Of a DNA stretch of 64,000 nt, positions 23,501 through 32,417 are shown piece after piece. The translations under genes were made by a program, and so were the position numbers. This stretch comes from Pseudalkalibacillus decolorationis (GTDB lineage: Bacteria > Bacillota > Bacilli > Bacillales > Fictibacillaceae): assembly GCF_024609785.1 (NCBI RefSeq), contig NZ_JANHJQ010000006.1, positions 1 through 64,000 on the forward strand, given 5' to 3'. The notes below the pieces were generated by a model, which was not told the DNA's origin, did no database searches, and was given only the letters and a program-made list of their open reading frames with translations. Each line of letters begins with the position of its first letter. The stretch's first letter is position 1.

Positions 23501-25045
23501 ATGAAACGAAAACGGTATTTAACGAGTTTAGTAGCAGCATTTTTAATTATATCTTTAGCTTTAGCAGGTTGCAGCAGTAACGCAGGGAATAGTTCATCTG
23601 GTGGTGATGATGTTCCTCAGGAGTTGACGTACGCTTCTACAACAAAAGCGGTCGGGTTGTCTCCGATTGAAACGAATGACTCTGTTTCATCTCGTGTTAT
23701 TGAACAAATCTATGAAACCTTATTCGTTCGAGACCCAAAGACAATGGAGATTGTTCCAAAGCTTGCTAAATCATATGAAACGCCCGATTCGAAAACCTGG
23801 GTGATCAAGTTAAAAGAAGGAATCAAGTTCCATGACGGCACAGATTTTAATGCAGAAGCCGTAAAGTACACTTTTGATAAATTTAGAGATCCGGAAACAG
23901 CCGCTCCTCGTGCCTCTTTATTAGAACCGATTGAATCAGTCGAAGTAAAAGACCAGTATACGGTTGTCATTAAAACAAAAGAGCCTTATGGACCGATGCT
24001 TGCGGCACTTTCTCATACGAATGCCTCTATTGTCAGTCCAACTGCAGACAAGAAAGGTAGTTTAAATAAAGAACCAGTTGGAACAGGTCCATTTAAATTT
24101 GTCGAATGGGCAACAGGTGACCACATTACGTTAGAAGCAAACCAGGAGTACTGGAAAGACGCACCTAAGCTTCAAAAGGTAACCTTTAAGGTCGTTCCAG
24201 AAGTGAATACGGCAGTTTCAATGCTTCAAACGGGTGAAGTTCAATTTATCGACGGTCTTACTCCACAACAGTTGCCTCGTCTTGAAAAGTTGAAAAACGT
24301 AGAAATCATGAAGGAGGAAGGGACACCTGTCTCTTATCTTGGATTCAACATGAAAAAGGAACCGACGAGTGACCTTAAATTTAGGCAGGCAGTAGCACAC
24401 GCGATTAATCGCGAAGCTTATGTTAAGAAATTAAAGGGTCTAGGCGTACAATCAAATAGCATAATTGGCCCTAAAGTTTTTGGTTATGATAAAGCTGCGG
24501 AAAAGCTAGGATATAACTACGATCCTGAAAAATCCAAACAGCTTCTTAAAGAAAATGGATACGAGGGAACAACGCTAAAAATACTAGCTGCAAATACGGG
24601 TAACTACATGATGATGGCTGAAATTGTTCAAGCACAGCTTAAAAAAGTAGGGATAAACGCTCAAATTGAGTCGATGGAATGGGGAACATTCCTTGATGTA
24701 AGCAAAAAGGGTGATTTCGATATTACCTTCCTCGGTTGGACCAACAGCACAGCGGATGGTAGTGAGCTTCTCTATCCGAACTTACACAGTGATAATGCGG
24801 GTTCTTCAAACCGTACACAGTATTCAAGTCCAGAGTTCGACAAATTAGTTGATGAGTCACGCACCATTGTTGACCAAGAAAAGCGTAAACAGAAACTAAT
24901 GGAAGCAAATGAACTAGCTGTGAAGGATGCAGCATGGGTGGTTATGAATCATGGTGTTGTAACGGCAGCTTATGATAAGTCAGTTAAAGGTTTAGAGATG
25001 GATCCTACTGGTCAATGGTCACTATATAATGTACACAGAGAGTAG
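23501..25045 (+). CDS. Oligopeptide-type ABC substrate-binding lipoprotein
   Basis: A 514-residue SBP_bac_5 protein anchored outside the membrane. The signal peptide ends in the lipobox LALAGC (Cys23), followed by a Ser/Gly/Asn linker. The mature part shows PKLAKSYETPDSKTWVIKLKEGIKFHDGTDFNAEAVKYTF and GTGPFKFVEW, which identify family 5 binding proteins of peptides, glutathione, nickel or heme. The protein sits between the permeases and ATPases of one operon. Its similarity class cannot separate dipeptide from glutathione-like ligands by eye. GAGGGGGAAGAGG precedes the ATG. Confidence 0.92.
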   Translation: MKRKRYLTSLVAAFLIISLALAGCSSNAGNSSSGGDDVPQELTYASTTKAVGLSPIETNDSVSSRVIEQIYETLFVRDPKTMEIVPKLAKSYETPDSKTWVIKLKEGIKFHDGTDFNAEAVKYTFDKFRDPETAAPRASLLEPIESVEVKDQYTVVIKTKEPYGPMLAALSHTNASIVSPTADKKGSLNKEPVGTGPFKFVEWATGDHITLEANQEYWKDAPKLQKVTFKVVPEVNTAVSMLQTGEVQFIDGLTPQQLPRLEKLKNVEIMKEEGTPVSYLGFNMKKEPTSDLKFRQAVAHAINREAYVKKLKGLGVQSNSIIGPKVFGYDKAAEKLGYNYDPEKSKQLLKENGYEGTTLKILAANTGNYMMMAEIVQAQLKKVGINAQIESMEWGTFLDVSKKGDFDITFLGWTNSTADGSELLYPNLHSDNAGSSNRTQYSSPEFDKLVDESRTIVDQEKRKQKLMEANELAVKDAAWVVMNHGVVTAAYDKSVKGLEMDPTGQWSLYNVHRE

Positions 25046-25052
25046 GGCTAAC

Positions 25053-26063
25053 ATGGCAGAGTTATTACTTGATGTTAATAACCTCGTTACCAAATTTAAA
25101 ACGGCTGATGGGAAACTGTCAGCTGTCCGTGGGGTATCATTTTCAGTTAATAAAGGTGAAACAGTATGCATTGTTGGGGAATCTGGCTGTGGAAAAAGTA
25201 TTACCTCATTATCGATTATGAATCTACTTCCGAATAATGGAGAAATTAGTGAAGGGTCGGTTCGGTTTCTTGGTCAAGAATTAACTAAGATGCGACAAGA
25301 TGAGCTACGCAAACTTCGAGGCAACAAGATGGCGATGATTTTTCAGGAACCAATGACAGCACTAAACCCTGTATTCACCGTCGGATTTCAAATTAGAGAA
25401 CCATTAAAGATTCACAAGAGGTTATCACAACGTGAAGCACACCGTAAAGGGATCGAATTATTGAAACAAGTCGGTATCCCTTATCCAGAGAAAAGAATGT
25501 CGCAGTATTCGCATGAGCTAAGCGGTGGAATGAGACAGCGTGTTATGATTGCGATTGCCTTAGCATGCCGCCCTTCTTTATTGATTGCCGATGAACCCAC
25601 GACAGCACTTGATGTGACGATACAGGCACAAATATTAGATTTGATCGATGATTTAAAGGAAGAATTAGGGATGGGCGTCATTATGGTCACGCACGATATG
25701 GGCGTTGTCGCTGAGGTTGCAGACCGGGTGATGGTCATGTACGCAGGAGAAAAGATAGAGGAAGCTGATGTTGAAAGCTTATTCTCTAATCCGCAGCATC
25801 CATATACGAAAGGTTTGTTGAAATCTGTACCGAATGTCGATGACCGGAATCATCAATTGGAAGCTATTCCCGGTACATTACCCAATCTAAATGAGGTAAT
25901 TACTGGTTGCCGCTTCCACAATCGTTGTGAATTTGCAACGGAAAAATGCAGGACGCAATCACCAAAAACATTTACTGTTAATGATGAGCACACCGTTCGA
26001 TGCTGGTTACAGGAGGTGGAGCAACATGATGAATCTGCAGCAACCGCTTCTTCAAATCAATAA
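25053..26063 (+). CDS. Peptide ABC transporter ATPase (DppD/OppD family)
   Basis: First ATPase of the importer, 336 residues: Walker A GESGCGKS near residue 45, Q-loop MIFQEPMTALNPVF, signature LSGGMRQRVMIA, Walker B LLIADEPTTALDV, and switch His in VTHDMG. The C-terminal extension with CRFHNRCEFATEKC is the cysteine-rich OppD/DppD tail, which in some members binds an Fe-S cluster. I chose the ATG at 25053 (MAELLLDVNN), eight bases after the binding-protein stop; an ATG at 25029 would overlap that gene. Confidence 0.92.
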   Translation: MAELLLDVNNLVTKFKTADGKLSAVRGVSFSVNKGETVCIVGESGCGKSITSLSIMNLLPNNGEISEGSVRFLGQELTKMRQDELRKLRGNKMAMIFQEPMTALNPVFTVGFQIREPLKIHKRLSQREAHRKGIELLKQVGIPYPEKRMSQYSHELSGGMRQRVMIAIALACRPSLLIADEPTTALDVTIQAQILDLIDDLKEELGMGVIMVTHDMGVVAEVADRVMVMYAGEKIEEADVESLFSNPQHPYTKGLLKSVPNVDDRNHQLEAIPGTLPNLNEVITGCRFHNRCEFATEKCRTQSPKTFTVNDEHTVRCWLQEVEQHDESAATASSNQ

Positions 26064-27000
26064 CGTAAAGAAATATTATCCGATAAAAGGCGGTATCCTT
26101 CAGCGTGTCCAGGGACATGTAAAGGCGGTTGAGGATGTGACGATTGACGTTTATGAAGGAGAAACACTTGGTATTGTCGGTGAGTCCGGCTGTGGCAAGT
26201 CAACATTTGGGCGAGCCGTTCTTCGCCTTGAACCGTTGACGGAGGGTTCGATCGTTTTTAAGGGGCAAGAAATTGGAACGCTTTCTGATCGAAAGCTTAA
26301 AGCATTTAAACGAGAAATGCAGATGATTTTCCAAGATCCTTATGCTTCATTAAATCCAAGACAGCGAGTTGGAGATGCCCTTGAAGAAGCCTTCATCATT
26401 CACACCTCCCTATCGAAAAAAGAGCGAAAGGAAAAGGTTTTGAATTTGCTTGACGAGGTCGGTTTAAAGGCTGAGCATTATGATCGTTATCCTCATGAGT
26501 TCAGCGGTGGACAACGGCAACGGATTGGGATTGCTCGTGCAATTTCTTTGAATCCTTCCTTCATTGTCTGCGATGAGGCAGTTTCTGCACTGGATGTTTC
26601 CGTTCAGGCGCAAGTTATTAAACTATTGAAAGATCTTCAGGAAAAGCATCAATTAACTTATATGTTTATTTCTCATGACCTGGGTGTTGTTCGTCATATT
26701 AGTGACCGTGTCCTTGTCATGTACCTTGGTAATACGGCAGAATTGGCACCAGCTGACCGAATTTACGATAATCCATTACATCCTTATACAAAGGCATTGT
26801 TGTCAGCAATCCCGCGTCCGGTACCAGGAAGAAAAAGAAATCGAGTTAAATTAGAGGGAGATCTTCCAAATCCGGCGAATCCACCTAAAGGGTGTTCCTT
26901 TCATACGCGTTGTCCATTGGCAACAGTACGTTGTAAAGAAGAGAGACCGATATGGCGTGAAGTTGAAGAGAATCACTTTGTTGCCTGTCACGAAGTATAG
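26026..27000 (+). CDS. Peptide ABC transporter ATPase (DppF/OppF family)
   Basis: Second ATPase, 324 residues: KKYYPIKGGILQRVQGHVKAVEDV at the start (the OppF opening), Walker A GESGCGKST, Q-loop MIFQDPYASLNPRQ, signature FSGGQRQRIGIA, Walker B FIVCDEAVSALDV, and the tail CSFHTRCPLATVRC. AGGAGGTGGAGCAAC precedes the ATG at 26026, which lies 38 bases inside the previous gene, so the two ATPases are coupled. An upstream in-frame ATG at 25927 is deep inside the neighbour and has no site. Confidence 0.93.
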   Translation: MMNLQQPLLQINNVKKYYPIKGGILQRVQGHVKAVEDVTIDVYEGETLGIVGESGCGKSTFGRAVLRLEPLTEGSIVFKGQEIGTLSDRKLKAFKREMQMIFQDPYASLNPRQRVGDALEEAFIIHTSLSKKERKEKVLNLLDEVGLKAEHYDRYPHEFSGGQRQRIGIARAISLNPSFIVCDEAVSALDVSVQAQVIKLLKDLQEKHQLTYMFISHDLGVVRHISDRVLVMYLGNTAELAPADRIYDNPLHPYTKALLSAIPRPVPGRKRNRVKLEGDLPNPANPPKGCSFHTRCPLATVRCKEERPIWREVEENHFVACHEV

Positions 27001-27030
27001 CAGCCAAAGAGAGAAAGAGGGGATTATCAT

Positions 27031-28641
27031 ATGAAATTTGACTCACTGTATTACCCATATTCATCCCAACGAATGACCGCCTATGCCAGGAAGGGGATGG
27101 TTGCAACGTCCCAACCGTTGGCATCACAGGCAGGGCTAGATATTTTAAAAAGGGGTGGCAATGCAATTGATGCTGCGATTGCAACCGCAGCATGCTTAAC
27201 GGTTGTGGAACCGACATCAAACGGAATTGGCGGAGATGCCTTTGCCCTTGTTTGGACAAAAGGGAAGCTCCACGGCCTTAATGCAAGCGGCCCGGCACCA
27301 AAACAGATCTCAATTGATGCAGTGAAAAATAGAGGACATGACGAGATCCCAACGTATGGTTGGATTCCAGTTACCGTCCCTGGGGCACCTGGCGCATGGG
27401 CAGAATTGTCGAAGCGTTTTGGGAAGCTTCCATTAACAGAGGTTCTCAAGTCTGCGGTTGACTATGCCGAAAACGGCTATCCGATTTCGCCGATCCTCGG
27501 GAAGTTCTGGCAAAGTGCAGCTAACAAATTTAAAGAAACTCTGACTGGTGAGGAATTTACCCATTGGTTTGATACATTCGCCCCTGATGGTCGTGCACCA
27601 GAAATCGGGGAAATTTGGCGGTCGGAAGGTCATGCGAATACGTTACGGGAAATCGCAGAAACGAATGGAGAATCATTTTATCGTGGAAGTCTCGCTGAAC
27701 AAATCGATGCTTTTTCTAGACAGTATGATGGGTTTCTACGAAAAGAGGATTTGAAAGCTTTTAAACCGGAATGGGTTGATCCGATAGGTGTCGAATATCG
27801 AGGCTACAAGGTTTGGGAAATTCCACCGAACGGTCAAGGGATCGTCGCCTTAATGGCGTTAAACATGATGAAAGGTTACGAGTTTTCTGGCAGAGAAGAA
27901 GTTGAGACCTACCATAAACAGATTGAAGCATTAAAACTGGCTTTTACAGATGCTCATAAATATGTAACTGAGGATCGTTCGATGTCTACTACAGCAGAAG
28001 CCCTATTATCGGAAGAGTATGCTGAAGAACGGCGACGGTTAATCGGAGATCAAGCGATAATACCTGAACCAGGGACTCCGCCAAAAGGTGGGACTGTATA
28101 CTTAGCTACCGCAGATGAAGAAGGGAACATGGTCTCCTTTATTCAAAGTAACTATATGGGCTTCGGTTCAGGTCTCGTTGTTCCAGGAACAGGGATCGCT
28201 CTACAGAACCGTGGACATAACTTCTCGATGGATCCAGATCATGACAATGCTCTTGCAGGGGGGAAAAGGACGTTCCACACAATCATTCCTGGATTTTTAA
28301 CAAAGGATAATGAAGCGGTCGGCCCTTTCGGAGTCATGGGCGGATTCATGCAACCGCAGGGGCATATGCAGGTAGTGATGAATACAATCGACTTTCATTT
28401 AAACCCCCAGGCAGCCCTTGATGCCCCAAGGTGGCAATGGATGGAGAACAAAAAGGTCATGGTAGAGCCGGATTTTCCCAATCACATCGCTCAAGCCCTT
28501 ACTAGAAAAGGACACCAGATCCAGGTCGCGTTGGACGGAGGACCGTTTGGGCGCGGACAAATTATTTGGCGTAATCCGAAGACGGGCGTGCTGATGGGCG
28601 GAACTGAGTCAAGAACCGATGGAAGTGTTGCCGCGTGGTAG
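27031..28641 (+). CDS. ywrD: Gamma-glutamyltransferase-like Ntn hydrolase (YwrD type)
   Basis: A 536-residue member of the gamma-glutamyltransferase family, which self-cleaves and cuts gamma-glutamyl amide bonds. The N-terminal GMVATSQPLASQAGLDILKRGGNAIDAAIA and EPTSNGIGGDAFALVW are typical of the large subunit. The likely nucleophile is Thr355 in PPKGGTVYLATAD, at the expected small-subunit start. No signal peptide is visible, so it probably acts in the cytoplasm on imported substrate, unlike secreted Ggt. The binding site AGAGGGG precedes the ATG. Its place in the operon of a peptide ABC importer points to gamma-glutamyl peptides as cargo; this is inference. Confidence 0.88.
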   Translation: MKFDSLYYPYSSQRMTAYARKGMVATSQPLASQAGLDILKRGGNAIDAAIATAACLTVVEPTSNGIGGDAFALVWTKGKLHGLNASGPAPKQISIDAVKNRGHDEIPTYGWIPVTVPGAPGAWAELSKRFGKLPLTEVLKSAVDYAENGYPISPILGKFWQSAANKFKETLTGEEFTHWFDTFAPDGRAPEIGEIWRSEGHANTLREIAETNGESFYRGSLAEQIDAFSRQYDGFLRKEDLKAFKPEWVDPIGVEYRGYKVWEIPPNGQGIVALMALNMMKGYEFSGREEVETYHKQIEALKLAFTDAHKYVTEDRSMSTTAEALLSEEYAEERRRLIGDQAIIPEPGTPPKGGTVYLATADEEGNMVSFIQSNYMGFGSGLVVPGTGIALQNRGHNFSMDPDHDNALAGGKRTFHTIIPGFLTKDNEAVGPFGVMGGFMQPQGHMQVVMNTIDFHLNPQAALDAPRWQWMENKKVMVEPDFPNHIAQALTRKGHQIQVALDGGPFGRGQIIWRNPKTGVLMGGTESRTDGSVAAW

Positions 28642-29270
28642 CACCTGAAGAGGCGAAAACACTCCCAGCACCAAAGGGGGAAACGTACAAGAAGAAAAAG
28701 GTGAGGGGCAAGCATCATTTATCTTTATTTGCGGCATTTTTCCGTGTTGGAATTTTCGGATATGGCGGAGGACCGTCTTCGATTCCCCTCGTTCATAAAG
28801 AGGTTGTCGATCATTACGGTTGGTTCACAGAAGATGAATTCGGTGATCTGTTAGCGCTCGGGAATACGCTCCCAGGGCCAATTGCTACAAAGCTCGCAGG
28901 TTATATTGGCTATAAGGTTGCTGGGTTATTTGGGCTGTTAAATGCGGTGGTTGCGACGATTTTCCCATCTGTGGTAGCGATGATTGCCCTTTTGACGACA
29001 CTAAGTGCCTATAAAGATGAGCCATGGGTGCAAGGCATGACAAATGCAGTTATCCCTGTTGTCGGATTTATGCTAGCGCAATTAACATGGCAATTTGTGA
29101 AAAAGAGCAGTGAAGGACTCGGATGGATGAGAGCGTTATTGTTAATCGGTTTATCAGTCGTATTGATGGAAGTGTTACACGTACACCCAGGACTATTGAT
29201 CGGTTTACTTCTTCTTTATGCTGTGTTTGGTCGATGGGGTCTACAACAGAAAAAAGGTGATACGGAATGA
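28635..29270 (+). CDS. ywrB: Short-chain chromate transporter, first half
   Basis: A 211-residue CHR-family membrane protein. The motif FGYGGGPSSIPLVHKEVV and LALGNTLPGPIATKLAGYIGY are hallmarks of ChrA N-terminal halves. The B. subtilis pair YwrB/YwrA works together to export chromate; the name follows that pair. The frame opens with GTG at 28635, overlapping the previous stop, but GTG at 28701 is also possible; the extra N terminus (KTLPAPKGETYKKKKVRGK) is charged. The stop overlaps the next start. Confidence 0.87.
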   Translation: MVAPEEAKTLPAPKGETYKKKKVRGKHHLSLFAAFFRVGIFGYGGGPSSIPLVHKEVVDHYGWFTEDEFGDLLALGNTLPGPIATKLAGYIGYKVAGLFGLLNAVVATIFPSVVAMIALLTTLSAYKDEPWVQGMTNAVIPVVGFMLAQLTWQFVKKSSEGLGWMRALLLIGLSVVLMEVLHVHPGLLIGLLLLYAVFGRWGLQQKKGDTE

Positions 29271-29794
29271 TCTACTGGCATATATTTTTAGCCTTTTTCA
29301 TCCCTGGAATCCTCGGTTATGGAGGCGGACCTGCTTCGATTCCACTTGTTGAAAATGAGGTAGTCGACCGCTATAGCTGGATGTCCACAGAGGAATTTAG
29401 TGAAGTACTTGCGCTAGGGAATGCTCTACCGGGACCAATCGCAACGAAAATGGCAGGCTATATTGGCTTTGACCAAGGCGGATGGCTAGGAGCTGCAGTC
29501 GGCATATTCGCTACAGCGGCTCCATCACTCCTGCTGATGGTTCTTATGTTAAAGCTTCTATTGAAGTACAGGGAATCTGAAAATGTAAAATGGATGACAA
29601 TTTTGGTGAGGCCAACCATCGCCGTTCTCTTAGGCATTATGGCTTATCAATTTTTCTTTAGTTCGTATGAAAATACCGGGGCGGTGCAAACAATCCTGTT
29701 ACTCGGAGCAAGTTATTTATTCTTGGAACGATGGCGGATCCATCCAGCATTTGTCATAGTCGGCGCTTTGACATACGGAGGGCTATTTTTATAA
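29267..29794 (+). CDS. ywrA: Short-chain chromate transporter, second half
   Basis: A 175-residue CHR protein with the same signature (LGYGGGPASIPLVENEVV, LALGNALPGPIATKMAGYIG) and about six hydrophobic segments. It overlaps the previous gene by four bases (ATGA), so the two halves are made together as a heteromeric pair. CHR proteins export chromate using the proton gradient; sulfate or another oxyanion is a possible natural substrate. It ends the operon; a 99-bp near-palindrome follows. Confidence 0.88.
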   Translation: MIYWHIFLAFFIPGILGYGGGPASIPLVENEVVDRYSWMSTEEFSEVLALGNALPGPIATKMAGYIGFDQGGWLGAAVGIFATAAPSLLLMVLMLKLLLKYRESENVKWMTILVRPTIAVLLGIMAYQFFFSSYENTGAVQTILLLGASYLFLERWRIHPAFVIVGALTYGGLFL

Positions 29795-29903
29795 ATGGAA
29801 GCGAAGAATTTATGAATTTTCCAATTTTCAAGATAATAGGAAGGTCATATGTGAGTAAGACGAGAATAGTATAGTGTAGTGTAGTAAAAGATTTATATAA
29901 GAA

Positions 29904-30002
29904 GGGTGACTCAAAAGGGCAGACACTTTAGGTACGGTGCGGGACGGATCCCCGGCTGGTTACCTTTGAAAAAGTGTCTGACATCCCTGATTTGAGTTGC
30001 CC
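29904..30002 (+). repeat. 99-bp near-palindromic intergenic element
   Basis: Left arm GGGTGACTCAAAAGGGCAG with ACACTTT, right arm AAAGTGTCTGACATCCCTG with ATTTGAGTTGCCC; the arms pair over most of their length. Inside, GGTA/TACC and GGG/CCC pair too. The RNA would form one long hairpin, so it may also end the chromate operon. It has MITE-like form; no second copy lies in this window. Confidence 0.7.
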
Positions 30003-30110
30003 TCTCTTTGTTGCTCTGAAAAAGGGGCTGGGTAAGCGTTGTTTCGCTGCTTGGAATGTGATTGAGGAGAGTGGGAAAGTTGCTGGGGGCATTTTAAATT
30101 TAAATAGGAC

Positions 30111-30180
30111 GATTTACGGCCGCAAATCCAACCTTTTAAACTAAGTTATTTTTGATAGAAAGATTTACGATTCGTAAATC
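30111..30180 (+). promoter_or_regulatory. Pair of palindromes upstream of nuo
   Basis: GATTTACGGCCGCAAATC (30111-30128) and GATTTACGATTCGTAAATC (30162-30180) are near-identical palindromes, their centres about 51 bases apart, close to five helical turns. They lie upstream of the nuo promoter and look like a two-site operator. The regulator is unknown. Confidence 0.5.
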
Positions 30181-30229
30181 ATAGTTCAAACTAACGATTT
30201 AAATTGATTTCCAAAGCTGGGAAGTCATG

Positions 30230-30258
30230 TCGACACAAAAATTGGTATTTGGTATAAT
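30230..30258 (+). promoter_or_regulatory. Probable sigma-A promoter of the nuo operon
   Basis: TCGACA at 30230-30235, a 17-base spacer, and a perfect TATAAT at 30253-30258. The first gene starts 65 bases later. Confidence 0.7.
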
Positions 30259-30322
30259 TGATAGCGATTACAATTTTGTCAACTTTCTAATAATATAGAT
30301 GGATAGATGGGGAGGGTAGCAT

Positions 30323-30697
30323 ATGGAGCTCTATGACTTGTATCAGAACAACTACCTGGTCGTTTTAATGTTCTTACTGTTGGGCATTCTGTTACCGATG
30401 GTCGCCTTGACTGCCGGTAAAATTTTACGACCAAATCAACCGTCAAAAGAAAAACAAACAACCTATGAAAGTGGTATAGAGCCCTTTCATCAAAGTTGGG
30501 TCCAGTACAATGTACGGTACTACATCTTTGCGTTATTGTTTGTCATTTTTGATGTAGAGACCGTTTTCTTATATCCGTGGGCCGTAGCCTATGAAAAGCT
30601 CGGTATTTTCGCACTGATTGAAATGGGAATCTTTATTGTTATGTTGTTGATCGGACTCATCTATGCGTGGAAGAAGAAGGTGTTAAAATGGATGTAA
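30323..30697 (+). CDS. nuoA: Complex I subunit A
   Basis: A 124-residue membrane subunit with three helices and the family motif [12 protein letters not shown] followed by [22 protein letters not shown]. It sits at the junction of the membrane arm and the quinone site. GGGGAGGG precedes the ATG at 30323. It heads the complex I operon, which B. subtilis lacks but other Bacillus have at this chromosomal place between atpC and ywzB. The stop overlaps nuoB by ten bases. Confidence 0.93.
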   Translation: MELYDLYQNNYLVVLMFLLLGILLPMVALTAGKILRPNQPSKEKQTTYESGIEPFHQSWVQYNVRYYIFALLFVIFDVETVFLYPWAVAYEKLGIFALIEMGIFIVMLLIGLIYAWKKKVLKWM

Positions 30698-31206
30698 GAC
30701 TAGACGAAATTTCACCAGAAGAACAACAAGAGCTTCAAAAGAACGTATTTTTTGTGACGCTTGAACAAGTGAAGGCTTGGGCGCGCAGTAATTCGATCTG
30801 GCCGCTTACATTCGGTCTAGCTTGTTGCGCTATAGAAATGATGGGGACTGGTGCGTCTCACTATGACCTTGATCGATTCGGGTCCTTTTTCCGAACATCA
30901 CCGCGTCAATCGGATTGCATGATCGTATCCGGTACTGTAACGAAAAAGATGGCACCAGTATTAAAGCGTTTATATGATCAAATGCCAGAGCCAAAATGGG
31001 TTATCGCGATGGGTTCCTGTGCAACAGCAGGTGGACCATACATAAAATCCTACGCCGTTGTAAAAGGAGTCGACCAGATCGTTCCAGTCGATGTTTATAT
31101 TCCTGGATGCCCTCCGAACCCGGCCGCATTAATCTATGGAATTAATAAACTACAAGAAAAAATCCGCTATGAAGCTAAGACTGGGAAGCGGGTGACTGAT
31201 AAATGA
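30688..31206 (+). CDS. nuoB: Complex I subunit B (PSST)
   Basis: Carries the N2 [4Fe-4S] cluster next to the quinone site. The 172 residues show the tandem cysteines in [13 protein letters not shown], the third in [11 protein letters not shown], and the fourth in [14 protein letters not shown] chose the ATG at 30688 ([13 protein letters not shown]), 7-8 bases after AGAAGG; the ATG at 30667 is in frame but lies within nuoA. The stop overlaps nuoC (ATGA). Confidence 0.95.
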   Translation: MDVRLDEISPEEQQELQKNVFFVTLEQVKAWARSNSIWPLTFGLACCAIEMMGTGASHYDLDRFGSFFRTSPRQSDCMIVSGTVTKKMAPVLKRLYDQMPEPKWVIAMGSCATAGGPYIKSYAVVKGVDQIVPVDVYIPGCPPNPAALIYGINKLQEKIRYEAKTGKRVTDK

Positions 31207-32414
31207 GTAACGATCAGGAAAAACCATTCAGTGAGATGACTGAGGCGGAAAAAGCGGAAGCGAAGCGAAAAGCGATTGAAGAAGCGAAACGTAAGGCTGC
31301 TGAGAAGAAGGCTGCGAAGGAAGCAGGAGATTCAGGTGAAGTCGAAGCAACTGGAGGACAACCGCAAAACGAAATGACGGAAGAGGAAAAATCGGAAGCA
31401 AAGCGAAAAGCTGTGGAAGAGGCAAAGCGTAAAGCAGCTGAAAGAAAATCCGCAAAGGAAGCGGAAGACTCCAACGCTGCAAGTGAAGCATCCGGAGAAG
31501 ATGAGAAGGCAAAAGCGAAGGCTGCCGCAGTAGCCAAGGCGAAAGCCGCTGCAGCTGCGAAGAAAAAGGCAGCAGGCGGGGAAACCAGTGAAGCATCCGG
31601 AGAAGATGAGAAGGCAAAAGCGAAGGCCGCCGCAGTAGCCAAGGCAAAAGCCGCTACAGCAGCGAAGAAAAAGGCAGCAAGCGGGGAAACCAGTGAAGCA
31701 TCTGGAGAAGATGAAAAGGCAAAGGCGAAGGCCGCCGCAGTAGCCAAGGCGAAAGCCGCAGCAGCTGCGAAGAAAAAGGCAGCAGGCGGAGGAGCCACTG
31801 GTTCCGGAGACGATGAAAAATCTAAAGCAATCGCAGCAGCAAAAGCAAAGGCAAAAGCTGCAGCCGCAGCAAAATCGAAAACAGCAACCGGTGGACCCGC
31901 TGCAAACGACTCTGAGGCCTTTGAGGAAAAGCCATCACCAAATCAACCTATACTCGATAAATACGTAAAGGTCATCAAGGACAATCTCGGGGAAGAAATT
32001 TTAGAAGATTCGTATATTAATCGACTAGGGAAGGATGTTCCAACGCTTGTTGCAAAACGCGAAAGCTATTATAAACTTGCTGAATTTTTACGGTACAATG
32101 AGCAGCTATATTTTGAATATTTAAGCGAGCTGCATGGTACAGACTTTGAAACACATATGGAAATTTATAGCCATCTTTATTCTTATAAAAATCAACAATC
32201 TGTAGCGTTAAAGGTTAAAGTGGATCGAGACCAGCCAGAAGTTGCATCGTTAACCCCACTGTGGGCAGGAGCAAACTGGCCGGAGCGAGAGGCTTATGAT
32301 TTACTCGGCATTCGTTTTACAGGCCATCCAAATTTAACACGAATCTTAATGTCGGATGATTGGGTTGGGCACCCGATGCGCAAAGACTATGAACCATACG
32401 ACGTGGAGGTGTAA
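31203..32414 (+). CDS. nuoC: Complex I subunit C with long Ala/Lys repeat extension
   Basis: The C-terminal 155 residues (from about 248) are a normal NuoC 30-kDa subunit, with [19 protein letters not shown] and [29 protein letters not shown]. The N-terminal 245 residues are a low-complexity, helical, Ala/Lys/Glu-rich extension. Two units of TEEEK-EAKRKA type open it, then three near-identical 35-residue units (105 bp each, at 31485, 31590 and 31695) built of [20 protein letters not shown] and a [11 protein letters not shown] linker. Bacillus NuoC proteins commonly have a charged extension, but this triplication is unusually regular. It may form a long single helix or coiled coil; the role is unknown. 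Confidence 0.93.
   Translation: MSNDQEKPFSEMTEAEKAEAKRKAIEEAKRKAAEKKAAKEAGDSGEVEATGGQPQNEMTEEEKSEAKRKAVEEAKRKAAERKSAKEAEDSNAASEASGEDEKAKAKAAAVAKAKAAAAAKKKAAGGETSEASGEDEKAKAKAAAVAKAKAATAAKKKAASGETSEASGEDEKAKAKAAAVAKAKAAAAAKKKAAGGGATGSGDDEKSKAIAAAKAKAKAAAAAKSKTATGGPAANDSEAFEEKPSPNQPILDKYVKVIKDNLGEEILEDSYINRLGKDVPTLVAKRESYYKLAEFLRYNEQLYFEYLSELHGTDFETHMEIYSHLYSYKNQQSVALKVKVDRDQPEVASLTPLWAGANWPEREAYDLLGIRFTGHPNLTRILMSDDWVGHPMRKDYEPYDVEV
31485..31799 (+). repeat. Three 105-bp tandem repeats within nuoC
   Basis: GAAGCATCCGGAGAAGATGA begins at 31485 and again at 31590; a slightly varied copy begins at 31695. The exact 105-base period keeps the frame (35 codons). The near-identity of the DNA suggests recent expansion or gene conversion. 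Confidence 0.9.
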
Positions 32415-32417
32415 CCG

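Noticed and set aside
31214-31798. A 194-codon minus-strand frame rich in Ala and Phe
   Set aside because: It is the antisense of the nuoC Ala/Lys repeats; the low-complexity DNA leaves other frames open.
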